A stretch of DNA of 64,000 bases from Chitinophaga sp. Lineage in GTDB: Bacteria; Bacteroidota; Bacteroidia; Chitinophagales; Chitinophagaceae. Shown in pieces: positions 50,265 through 57,982 of this stretch. The stretch is taken from contig NZ_JAGHZS010000010.1 in assembly GCF_017745275.1 (NCBI RefSeq), forward strand, positions 1 through 64,000. The letters run 5' to 3'. The position numbers were made by a program, and so were the translations under genes. The notes under the pieces are model-generated. The model did no database searches. It worked only from the letters and a program-made list of their open reading frames with translations, and was not told where the DNA came from. Numbering within the stretch: the first letter of the stretch is position 1; every line of letters begins with the position of its first letter.

Positions 50265-51005
50265 CTACAGCGTATGGTTCCTGAACGGATATTTTTCCAG
50301 TTCTTGTCGCAGCTTTTTATTTTTGCTGATATTACTGATGGCCTGCAGGTGTTTTTCGTGGTGCAGATCCGTGCCGATGTAATCGATCATATTTAATTCC
50401 ATCAGCTTCTCTGCAGCCTGCTGAATATGTTTACCATAATACCCGGTAAGCGATAGCAGGTTTACCTGGAACAGGCAGCCCCATTGCTTATACTGCTGGT
50501 ACAGCTCAAAATTTTTATGGCAATAGTTATATCGCTCCGGATGTGCCAACAGCGGGGTATAGCCTTGTGCTCCCAGGTCAAAAAGCCATCCATGTAATTG
50601 TGGGGGAGGCGACATAAAAGAAATTTCCACCAGCACCAGTTGCCCGTTGAGCGTAAGCAGGGGGGCTTTCATCAATGCCTCAAACTGCTCATCCAGGTAA
50701 TATTCGGCGGCATAATGAAAGGGGAGGGTAATATTTCCGGCAGATAATGATTGCTGTACGGCTTCGTAAGGTGCGGTCATCGTATCCCGTGAATTAGGAT
50801 AACGATCCATCATGATATGTGGAGTGGTAATAATTTTTTTTATGCCCAGGTGTTGCAGCTGCGCGATAAACTGTACAGCCGTAGCTACATCGGGTACGCC
50901 ATCATCAATGCCAGGCAGGAGATGGGAGTGGAGATCTGTTGACATAAATGCCAACAGATCTTCGGGCAGTGGTGTTTCAGTATTTCTTTTTCGAAAAAAT
51001 AGCAT
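50265..51005 (-). CDS. CpsB/YwqE-type tyrosine-protein phosphatase (PHP family)
   Basis: A 246-aa PHP-domain protein. Metal ligands appear in TDLHSHLLPGIDDGVPDVAT near residue 27, ITTPHIM near 61, EISFMSPPP, and LLAHPERYNYC near 165, and DLHHE near the end. CpsB enzymes dephosphorylate the tyrosine cluster of Wzc-type BY-kinases and thereby control capsule export, so the Wzc homologue at 32827 is the likely substrate. It is convergent with the last gene of the cluster, 2 bases away, without a visible terminator. Confidence 0.88.
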   Translation of the reverse strand: MLFFRKRNTETPLPEDLLAFMSTDLHSHLLPGIDDGVPDVATAVQFIAQLQHLGIKKIITTPHIMMDRYPNSRDTMTAPYEAVQQSLSAGNITLPFHYAAEYYLDEQFEALMKAPLLTLNGQLVLVEISFMSPPPQLHGWLFDLGAQGYTPLLAHPERYNYCHKNFELYQQYKQWGCLFQVNLLSLTGYYGKHIQQAAEKLMELNMIDYIGTDLHHEKHLQAISNISKNKKLRQELEKYPFRNHTL

Positions 51006-51046
51006 AATGGTTTCTCCCTAAAATAATGACACAAAATTTTGTGGTG

Positions 51047-51520
51047 CTATAACACAATCAGTGCCACAATTTCTTCCAGGAATTGTTGATCTGTTGTATC
51101 AAAATGAGAAAGATGTTCGCTATCTACGTCCAGGATGGCTTTTACTTCGCCGTCTCTGATTAAAGGTACTACTATTTCTGAACGAGAAAGGCTGCTGCAG
51201 GCAATATGTCCCGGAAATGCTTCTACGTCAGGAACAATGAGTGTGGCTGCCTGTGCCCAGCTGCTGCCGCATACGCCGCGGTTCTTACGGATACGTGTAC
51301 ACGCTACCGGTCCCTGGAAGGGTCCCAGCACCAGTTCATCTCCTTTTACCAGGTAAAATCCTACCCAAAACCAGCCGAACTGCTCTTTTAATGCAGCCGC
51401 CACATTCGCCAGGTTCGCTACCAGGTCTGGTTCTCCTTCCAGCAAACCCTTTATCTGCGGGATCAGAGAGGTATACTGTTCCGCCTTATTGCCCTGTATA
51501 ATATGTAAGTCTTCTGCCAT
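51047..51520 (-). CDS. Free methionine-(R)-sulfoxide reductase (GAF domain)
   Basis: The frame is open to 51610, but ATG 51520 (MAEDLHIIQGNKAEQY) gives 157 aa, the normal fRMsr length. The GAF domain contains WFWVGFYLVKGDELVLGPFQ, then the active-site cysteines in ACTRIRKNRGVCGSSWAQA and HIACSS, and ends AILDVDSEHLSHFD. It reduces free methionine-R-sulfoxide, protecting against oxidative damage in the cytosol. It lies 41 bases before the CpsB start on the same strand. Confidence 0.92.
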   Translation of the reverse strand: MAEDLHIIQGNKAEQYTSLIPQIKGLLEGEPDLVANLANVAAALKEQFGWFWVGFYLVKGDELVLGPFQGPVACTRIRKNRGVCGSSWAQAATLIVPDVEAFPGHIACSSLSRSEIVVPLIRDGEVKAILDVDSEHLSHFDTTDQQFLEEIVALIVL

Positions 51521-51680
51521 AATCGTTGTTGTTATACTGCAAAAGTCCGGAAATTTATATATATTTAGTATAGTAACCGTTAAAGTCACTGTTGTTAACC
51601 ATTCAACCATTATTTAGCTACAAAGAGAGTTGTTTTTGGTAGTTTAGCCGTTTTTCCATCTGCCAGAAGCTTAATTAAAA

Positions 51681-51688
51681 TATATTTG
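51681..51688 (+). promoter_or_regulatory. Candidate -7 box of idi
   Basis: TATATTTG matches TAnnTTTG and ends 7 bases before the idi ATG at 51696, so the message would start at or next to the start codon. No -33 TTG at usual spacing. Confidence 0.35.
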
Positions 51689-51695
51689 CGAGACT

Positions 51696-52235
51696 ATGAA
51701 ATCACCGGACGTAATTTTAGTGAACGAGCACGACGAAGCTATTGGTGCCATGGAAAAGATGGAAGCGCATTATAAAGGATTACTCCATCGCGCATTTTCC
51801 GTATTTATCATCAATGATGCCGGGGAAATATTATTACAACGCAGGGCGTTAGAGAAATATCACTCCCCGGGGTTGTGGACCAATACCTGCTGTAGTCATC
51901 CTTATCCGGGGGAATCTACGGCGGCAGCGGCTCATCGCCGTTTACAGGAGGAAATGGGTTTCGATTGCGACATGCAGGAAATTTTTACGTTTACCTATAG
52001 AGCGGAATTTGATAACGGGTTAACCGAACATGAATTTGACCATGTGTTGCTGGGGACTTATAACGGCAACATATCTCCGAATCCATCTGAAGTATGTGAT
52101 TACCAATATTTGTCTTCCGCCCATATTATTGAATTAATGGAGAAGGACCCCGATTCATTTACCGTCTGGTTTCATCGTGCCTTGCCGTTGGTATTGCAGT
52201 ATATGAATATCCCGATAAATGCCACCGGCGTTTGA
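51696..52235 (+). CDS. idi: Isopentenyl-diphosphate delta-isomerase type I
   Basis: A 179-aa Nudix-fold protein. Family signatures are HRAFSVFIINDAGEILLQRR, the active-site Cys in WTNTCCSHPYPGE and the Nudix-like helix AAHRRLQEEMGF; a later Glu-rich region has LTEHEFDHVLLG. It interconverts isopentenyl and dimethylallyl diphosphate, the starting pair for terpenoids. It stands 194 bases before a terpene synthase gene on the same strand. Confidence 0.95.
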   Translation: MKSPDVILVNEHDEAIGAMEKMEAHYKGLLHRAFSVFIINDAGEILLQRRALEKYHSPGLWTNTCCSHPYPGESTAAAAHRRLQEEMGFDCDMQEIFTFTYRAEFDNGLTEHEFDHVLLGTYNGNISPNPSEVCDYQYLSSAHIIELMEKDPDSFTVWFHRALPLVLQYMNIPINATGV

Positions 52236-52429
52236 TTATTTTTTTGTTTAGCTATGCCAGTTAATTTTTACCAGGAGTTGTTTAGGAAGTAAAATTTTTC
52301 AGCACCTATCTGCCGGCTGCCTGACAGGGCAGTCCTTGCTATGCCATTTAGCTTTCCTGCCGGGAAAAGCCCGGTTATGCCTATGCTTTTTTAGTACCCT
52401 CAATAGTTAACTATTAAAACCAAAGACAC

Positions 52430-53404
52430 ATGACAACCATTCACATGCCTGATATCAGGTATCCCTTCCCCTCTGGTATTAACCAACATGTCAACGAAGC
52501 CCAGGACCACGTAGCTGCCTGGGTAGCCTTTCACGGATTGCTGTCTACCGAAAAAGCCTGGCAGCGTTTTCACAAAGCCCGCTTTGCCTGGCTGGCTGCC
52601 AGGGCTTTCCCTAATGCAGCCCTGCATGAGCTTTGTATTATAGCCGATTTCAACACCTGGCTCTTTATTTTAGATGACCAATGCGATGAAGCCTCCGCCG
52701 GCCGTAAAGCCGACTACCTTAAAAGTATCATGGCCGGATTCATGGATATCCTGCAATCCAACCGGCTGGTAACACCGGAAACTGGTGGTGCTTTACCCGC
52801 TGCCCTGAGCAGTATCTGGGAACGTATGCGCGTTATCGGTAGCCCTGCCTGGCGCATCCGCTTCATCCGCAGCATGGACGACTATTTCAGGTCCTGCATC
52901 TGGGAAGCGGAGAACCGTGAAGCCGGGCTGGTGCCTTCTGTGGAAGACTATATTCACATGCGCCCCTTTACCGGCGCCCTTCTCGCGGATATTGAAGCCA
53001 TAGAAATCATCGAAAAAATTTATCTCCCCCGTACCATTATTGAACAACCTTTGCTACAACGCATGATACAGGCCTGTAATAACATCGTCTGTTGGTCCAA
53101 CGACCTGTTTTCATGCACCAAAGAAGCGCGCCAGGGTGATGTACACAACCTGGTGCTCGTATTGCAACACCACCGGCAACTGAGCTTACAGGAAGCTATC
53201 AACCAGGCCGCCCGCATGCACAACGAAGAAGTAGCCATTTTTGTGACCCTGGAAAAGCTGTTACCGCTAAAAGGAGATGAAAGGGATTATGAGCTGCTCC
53301 GTTATGTATCCGTACTACGGTCATGGATAACCGGTAATTTCGACTGGAGCGTGAGTGATACCGGCCGCTATGGCCTGGCAGCGCAGGAAGTGGCAGTGGC
53401 GTAG
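52430..53404 (+). CDS. Class I terpene synthase
   Basis: A 324-aa all-alpha terpene cyclase. The aspartate-rich motif is ILDDQCDE with D82, D83 and D86, and the NSE triad is N224-D-L-F-S228-C-T-K-E232. A C-terminal RY pair (DTGRYGLAAQ) completes the class I set; no class II DxDD motif is present. It ionises a prenyl diphosphate with Mg2+ and cyclises it. Chain length and product cannot be read. The closeness of idi supports a terpene supply role. No P450 or prenyltransferase is adjacent. The stop codon touches the first base of repeat copy 5. Confidence 0.9.
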   Translation: MTTIHMPDIRYPFPSGINQHVNEAQDHVAAWVAFHGLLSTEKAWQRFHKARFAWLAARAFPNAALHELCIIADFNTWLFILDDQCDEASAGRKADYLKSIMAGFMDILQSNRLVTPETGGALPAALSSIWERMRVIGSPAWRIRFIRSMDDYFRSCIWEAENREAGLVPSVEDYIHMRPFTGALLADIEAIEIIEKIYLPRTIIEQPLLQRMIQACNNIVCWSNDLFSCTKEARQGDVHNLVLVLQHHRQLSLQEAINQAARMHNEEVAIFVTLEKLLPLKGDERDYELLRYVSVLRSWITGNFDWSVSDTGRYGLAAQEVAVA

Positions 53405-53527
53405 CAGAAAGCAGAAAGCAGAAAGCATAAAGCAAAAAGCTATTGTGGAGTATGATCAACGCGAATAATATATCCGCTGCGATCATACTCCACAATAGCT
53501 TTTTGCTTTATGCTTTCTGCTTTCTGC
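53404..53527. repeat. Heptad-armed inverted repeat, copy 5, between convergent genes
   Basis: Arms of AGCAGAA, AGCATAA and AGCAAAA heptads lead to AGCTATTGTGGAGTATGATC; the right arm GATCATACTCCACAATAGCT is its perfect complement. The centre is AACGCGAATAATATATCCGC. The 47-base arms are perfectly complementary. It overlaps the 3' end of the minus-strand DUF2157 gene by 20 bases and begins at the terpene synthase stop. Confidence 0.9.
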
Positions 53528-54539
53528 TCCTTTCTATTAGCCTTCCGGCCCACCAGAATGAAATAGCCAGTATTCCGAAGAAAAGCCCCTTATTTGTATG
53601 ATCCCAGAGATATTCGAAGTAACGGGTATACAGATCCAGTAAAAGAAAAATAACGCCCAGGTCGCGTAACAGGTCGTCCTTCATTCGGATGCCCAGCAGC
53701 AGTATGCCCACACACAGCGCGGTATAAATAATCACCCATTGCAATAAGTGTATTTGCCGCAACTGCTGCCATTCATCCCAGGTGCCACAGTTACCAAAGA
53801 TAGAGATGAGCCAGCCTGAAATAATCAGTAGCAGCCAGCCGCCGCTCCAGGTAATATGTTTCACCGGGGTATAGATGTTTAGTGGACGTAATATCCAGGC
53901 AACACCCACCAGCAGCGCCCCTAATAACGCCATGCGGCAGGGGAGGTTCATGCCAAGGAAATAGGCAGCATCGTCGGTGAGATAATAAGTAAGCTTTACA
54001 TAAGCCGGTACCAGGCATAAAAGTGTGGCAATCCACATCAGCCTGGAGTACAGCGTAATGCCCAACACGCCAAAACAAGCCGTGGCCAGCAGCCAGAAAG
54101 CACCGTAGTTGCCGTTGAGGTAACTGACGCTTTTGCCCAGGTATACCACGCTGACGCCTATACTGAGTATGGGCAACAGCCAGAAAAGTTCCCGGTTAAA
54201 AGAAAACACCGGCTGCCGCTTGTTGCGGCGCCAGCCCTCGTAACATAAAAAGATGGTCAGCCCCGCAAACAGTAGTGCAATCACGCCATCTGTGAGCGAA
54301 AATTTCTTCCGGATAATTTCTATCCACTTCTCGTCCAGTACCAGTGAGCCGAAAGCCATCAGCGCACAGGAAATGGCGGCAATGAATATATACAGGGTAA
54401 TGGTTTGCCAGTCGTTATTCACCACCTTATAGCTCTCCTGCAGCCTGCCGGCCTGCTCAGTAGTAATCAGTTGCTCTTCCTCCCACTGATGAATAGCACG
54501 ACGGAGCAATTGCGCTTCCCTTTTATCCAGTTCCATCAT
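53508..54539 (-). CDS. DUF2157 predicted membrane protein
   Basis: A 343-aa protein. The N-terminal helical DUF2157 domain (LLRRAIHQWEEEQLITTEQA) precedes about ten hydrophobic segments. The last seven residues (SRKQKA and stop) are encoded inside the right arm of repeat copy 5, so the natural C-terminus has probably been replaced or extended by the repeat. Function unknown. It starts 11 bases after the end of the TMEM175-like gene, which lies upstream on the same strand. Confidence 0.8.
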   Translation of the reverse strand: MMELDKREAQLLRRAIHQWEEEQLITTEQAGRLQESYKVVNNDWQTITLYIFIAAISCALMAFGSLVLDEKWIEIIRKKFSLTDGVIALLFAGLTIFLCYEGWRRNKRQPVFSFNRELFWLLPILSIGVSVVYLGKSVSYLNGNYGAFWLLATACFGVLGITLYSRLMWIATLLCLVPAYVKLTYYLTDDAAYFLGMNLPCRMALLGALLVGVAWILRPLNIYTPVKHITWSGGWLLLIISGWLISIFGNCGTWDEWQQLRQIHLLQWVIIYTALCVGILLLGIRMKDDLLRDLGVIFLLLDLYTRYFEYLWDHTNKGLFFGILAISFWWAGRLIERSRKQKA

Positions 54540-54550
54540 AAGCTACGGTT

Positions 54551-55270
54551 TCAGTTATTCGCCTCCACTTTGTGTACCAGGCGAAGGGTATTGCGTTTTT
54601 TTATTTTTAAACGGAAATAATTAAACAAACCCAGCACCGGGATAACCATATAACTGACACGCTGGTACGCAGTATTCTCAGGGTACAGGAAATAGGTCAT
54701 GGCAATACAGGTAAAACCCGTTGCCGCCGTGAGAAATCCATATTTACAGCGCTGGTACAACAACTCTTTCTCCGTGTGATGCCCTGGCACCGACAGTTGC
54801 GGATTTTTCTGAAACACATAGTAACTGATCCAGAATAACGCCGCCAAACATCCCGTCAGGTTACAGAGGTAGATAAAGAACGGTAGCATAAAATGAGCAG
54901 ACGTATGCAAAATCGCCGAAGTAGAAAATGGAAACGATACAATAAAAAATAAAAAGAAAAGATTGCGATGAATCAATCCTTCGTTGTAATTTTGAAGAAA
55001 GCGGCATAAATGAAGATGCCGGACCCAAAAATTTCCAATAAATACAAAGCTGGCGGTAAAGGTCAGAAACTCAATAGCAGTCGGTCTTAGCAAATCCCAG
55101 TAACCACTGGCAGGCATTTTTCCCGGTAAAGCAGGCAATTTGATTTCAATAATCAATAAAGTAATGGCAATAGCAAATACCGCATCACTGAACAGGATTA
55201 ATCGCTCTAACTCAAACTCACGATGAAAGGGTTTGGGTTCTTTTATAACGGACATAGACATAGTTAACAA
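54551..55270 (-). CDS. TMEM175-like / DUF1211 membrane protein
   Basis: A 239-aa protein; start at ATG 55270 or 55252 (MSVIKEPKPFHR). Residues ERLILFSDAVFAIAITLLII contain the FSDxxxAIxxTLL motif of the DUF1211/TMEM175 family, whose members form potassium-selective channels. About six TM segments follow. Bacterial TMEM175 assembles as a tetramer in the inner membrane. It is divergent from the efflux genes and precedes the DUF2157 gene on the minus strand. Confidence 0.85.
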   Translation of the reverse strand: MLTMSMSVIKEPKPFHREFELERLILFSDAVFAIAITLLIIEIKLPALPGKMPASGYWDLLRPTAIEFLTFTASFVFIGNFWVRHLHLCRFLQNYNEGLIHRNLFFLFFIVSFPFSTSAILHTSAHFMLPFFIYLCNLTGCLAALFWISYYVFQKNPQLSVPGHHTEKELLYQRCKYGFLTAATGFTCIAMTYFLYPENTAYQRVSYMVIPVLGLFNYFRLKIKKRNTLRLVHKVEANN

Positions 55271-55434
55271 TAACTTTTTTGAAAGATACGAAAATAGCTA
55301 TTAGCCAACCGTTATTAGCTATTACGATGCACCCCGTCCCGTTTGCGTTCCCGTGGCCGCAAAAAGGGCACAACCTTTTTACCTGTTCGTTGTTAAGTAT
55401 TTATCAATCATCATATACTTTCAAAGTAATAAGT

Positions 55435-56778
55435 ATGCATTGTCGTTTTTTTCTTTTCACCCTTCTTTTACTACCAGGAATAACAGCTTACGGGCAGGCA
55501 GATACGACCCAGCCTGGCAGCTATGCTTTTAACCTGGTGAATTGCATACAATACGGACTGGATCATCAGAACGATGTGGTAAATGCCCGGCTGGATGTAC
55601 AATTCTCCCAGGAGCAGATAAAAGAAGCTACCGGTAAGTTTTTGCCCCACGCAAACGTCAATGCAGGGCTGATAGACAACATTAAACTACAAACTTCCCT
55701 GATTCCCGATCTCACCGGTGCAGACCCCAACAAAAGAACCCCCGTGCAGTTTGGTACCAAATGGAATTCTTCTGTTACCGGGCAGGTAGATCAGGCCATC
55801 TTTAACAGCGATTATTTCCTGGGCCTGAAAGCTTCTCATGTGTATGGTGACTTATCGAAAAAGGCGTATAAACGTACAGAAATAGATACCAAAGTGGCCA
55901 TCACCAAAGCCTATTACGCGGTGCTGGCCAATGAAGAAAATATCCGCCTCGCCAAAGCCAATATGGCCCAGCTGAGCAAAACCCTTTCTGATACCAAAGC
56001 CCGCTATGAGGTGGGAGTGGCAGAACGGGTAGACGTAGATCGTATCCAGGTATCCTATAATAATGTGGTGACAGATATAGAAACACAGATCCGCGTTCTC
56101 GTATATACGATGCAGTTATTGAAGTTCCAGATGGGCATGCCGCAGGAAGCAAAACTCACACTCACCGAAACCGTACAGGACCTGAATGTGGATGCATATG
56201 TAGCGGATACCATCGACTACCAGGTACAGGACAGGATTGAATACAGCATCCAGCGTACTCAGATTGCCCTGAATGAACTGAGCCTGAAAAGCAAGAAGAT
56301 GGGCTATCTTCCTACACTAAACGCCTATGTAAACTATGGCTTTAATTATTTCTCCCAAAAATTCGGCGACCTGTATAAAACCGGCTATGGCGCGTCAGCA
56401 CTTGGACTAACACTTTCCTGGCCCATATTTACCGGTACAGAAAGACTCCACCAGATCCGGGAAGGAAAAATTACTTTAAAGAAGTCGCAAAACGACCTGG
56501 ACTATCTCGGCCAACAAATTAAGGTAGAAGTAGCCAATTCAAATACCCAATATCTCAATAACAAATCCCGGTTTGTAACGCAGAAAACCAACATGGGCCT
56601 TACGCAGGGAATATATGACCGCATTGTACTCAAATTTGAACAGGGCGTAGCTACCAGCCTGGATGTGACTTCCGCGGAAAGTGAGCTGAAACAGGCGCAG
56701 GTGGATTATGTGCAGGCCCTGCTCAATACCCTGATCAGCAAAACAGACCTGGATAAAGCCATGGGCAAAATTAAGTAA
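55435..56778 (+). CDS. TolC-family outer-membrane efflux protein
   Basis: The frame opens at 55279, but ATG 55435 starts the signal peptide (HCRFFLFTLLLLPGITAYGQ) and gives 447 aa. Two outer-membrane efflux repeats contain long amphipathic helices (AKANMAQLSKTLSDTKARYE, GVAERVDVDRIQVSYNNVVT) and the second-repeat pattern KFEQGVATSLDVTSAESELK. It forms the outer-membrane duct of the adaptor and RND pump encoded directly downstream, 44 and 20 bases apart. Confidence 0.9.
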   Translation: MHCRFFLFTLLLLPGITAYGQADTTQPGSYAFNLVNCIQYGLDHQNDVVNARLDVQFSQEQIKEATGKFLPHANVNAGLIDNIKLQTSLIPDLTGADPNKRTPVQFGTKWNSSVTGQVDQAIFNSDYFLGLKASHVYGDLSKKAYKRTEIDTKVAITKAYYAVLANEENIRLAKANMAQLSKTLSDTKARYEVGVAERVDVDRIQVSYNNVVTDIETQIRVLVYTMQLLKFQMGMPQEAKLTLTETVQDLNVDAYVADTIDYQVQDRIEYSIQRTQIALNELSLKSKKMGYLPTLNAYVNYGFNYFSQKFGDLYKTGYGASALGLTLSWPIFTGTERLHQIREGKITLKKSQNDLDYLGQQIKVEVANSNTQYLNNKSRFVTQKTNMGLTQGIYDRIVLKFEQGVATSLDVTSAESELKQAQVDYVQALLNTLISKTDLDKAMGKIK

Positions 56779-56822
56779 GCAGTTAGCTTTTTTGTATTCG
56801 TAATTCGCAATTAATTTCTCAT

Positions 56823-57962
56823 ATGTATCTAGTAAACTACAAGCGGAACTTTTACGTGGCAGGTATGATACTCTGTGTGGCCTGTGGCAACAGCAAAAAG
56901 CAACAGCAGGCCGGGATGATGGGAAAGATGAAACCAACGGTAGTAGCCGCTGAGGTGGTGCCTGCCGTGTATACCGTAGCCGAGAAATTTCCGGCTACCC
57001 TCATGGCCCACGATGTGGTGGAACTCCGCCCGGATGTTTCCGGCTACCTGGAAGCCATCCGCGTGCCCGATGGCAGCAATGTGACCAAAGGACAACCCCT
57101 ATATGATATAGACCGGAGCCGCGCCGCCGCTGCATACGGCCAGGTGGCCGCCAGTCAGCAACAGGCAGAAGCCGATCTGGCCCAAAAGAAAAAGGACTAT
57201 GAAAGGTATAAAACCCTGCTGGACCACGACGCCATTTCCAAGCAAACCGTAGATCAGGCCTATACCGCCATGATCTCCTCACAAGCCAACCTGGCCGCTG
57301 CAAAGGCCGCAGTAGCCAAAGCCGGTACTGATGTGAACCATGCCGTGGTGAAAGCACCGGTAACCGGTAAAATAGGAATCGTACAAATCAAAGTAGGTGA
57401 TATCGTGAATGCCGGTCAAACCCTCATCAACACCATCGTGAACGAACATCCCATGTTTGCAGATATGGACATTCCACAGGCCCGCCTGCCGGAATTCCTC
57501 CGCATCCAGAAAGGTCAGGGCGATGAGAAATTCTTTATCCAGTTTGGTGATGGTACCCGCTACGGAGAAGAAGGAAAAATTCTCACCATCAACAATATTG
57601 TAGATGCACAAACCGGTACGGTCAGGGTGCGCCTCGTATTCCAGAATAAAGACGGCATGCTGAAATCAGGGATGAGCATTGTAGTGGTCATGCAATATGG
57701 CACACCCGCTACCCAGCTCGCTATTCCCGCGAAAGCAATTATCCAGAATCTCTCTGAAACCAGTGTATACACGCTTACCAGGGATAATGTGGTAGCGCCC
57801 AAAGATATTGTGCCCGGCGCTATTACAGATACCATGCTGCTGGTACTCAATGGCCTGAAAGCCGGCGACCGTATCGTAGTGGAAGGTATACAACGGGTGA
57901 AACCCGGTGACACCGTAAATGTTGCAGGAGCAGCAGGAGCAGGCGCGGCAGGAAAACAATAA
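56823..57962 (+). CDS. RND efflux periplasmic adaptor (lipoprotein)
   Basis: A 379-aa membrane-fusion protein. The N-terminus YKRNFYVAGMILCVACGNSK contains lipobox CVAC, so the protein is probably anchored to the inner membrane. The lipoyl/hairpin region reads VSGYLEAIRVPDGSNVTKGQ, then coiled-coil QQAEADLAQKKKDYERYKTL, then VKAPVTGKIGIVQIKVGDIV, typical of AcrA/MexA homologues. The Ala/Gly-rich C-terminus (AGAAGAGAAGK) is unusual but not disruptive. It couples the TolC-like duct to the RND pump. Confidence 0.92.
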   Translation: MYLVNYKRNFYVAGMILCVACGNSKKQQQAGMMGKMKPTVVAAEVVPAVYTVAEKFPATLMAHDVVELRPDVSGYLEAIRVPDGSNVTKGQPLYDIDRSRAAAAYGQVAASQQQAEADLAQKKKDYERYKTLLDHDAISKQTVDQAYTAMISSQANLAAAKAAVAKAGTDVNHAVVKAPVTGKIGIVQIKVGDIVNAGQTLINTIVNEHPMFADMDIPQARLPEFLRIQKGQGDEKFFIQFGDGTRYGEEGKILTINNIVDAQTGTVRVRLVFQNKDGMLKSGMSIVVVMQYGTPATQLAIPAKAIIQNLSETSVYTLTRDNVVAPKDIVPGAITDTMLLVLNGLKAGDRIVVEGIQRVKPGDTVNVAGAAGAGAAGKQ

Positions 57963-57982
57963 TAATAAATCACTATCACAGT

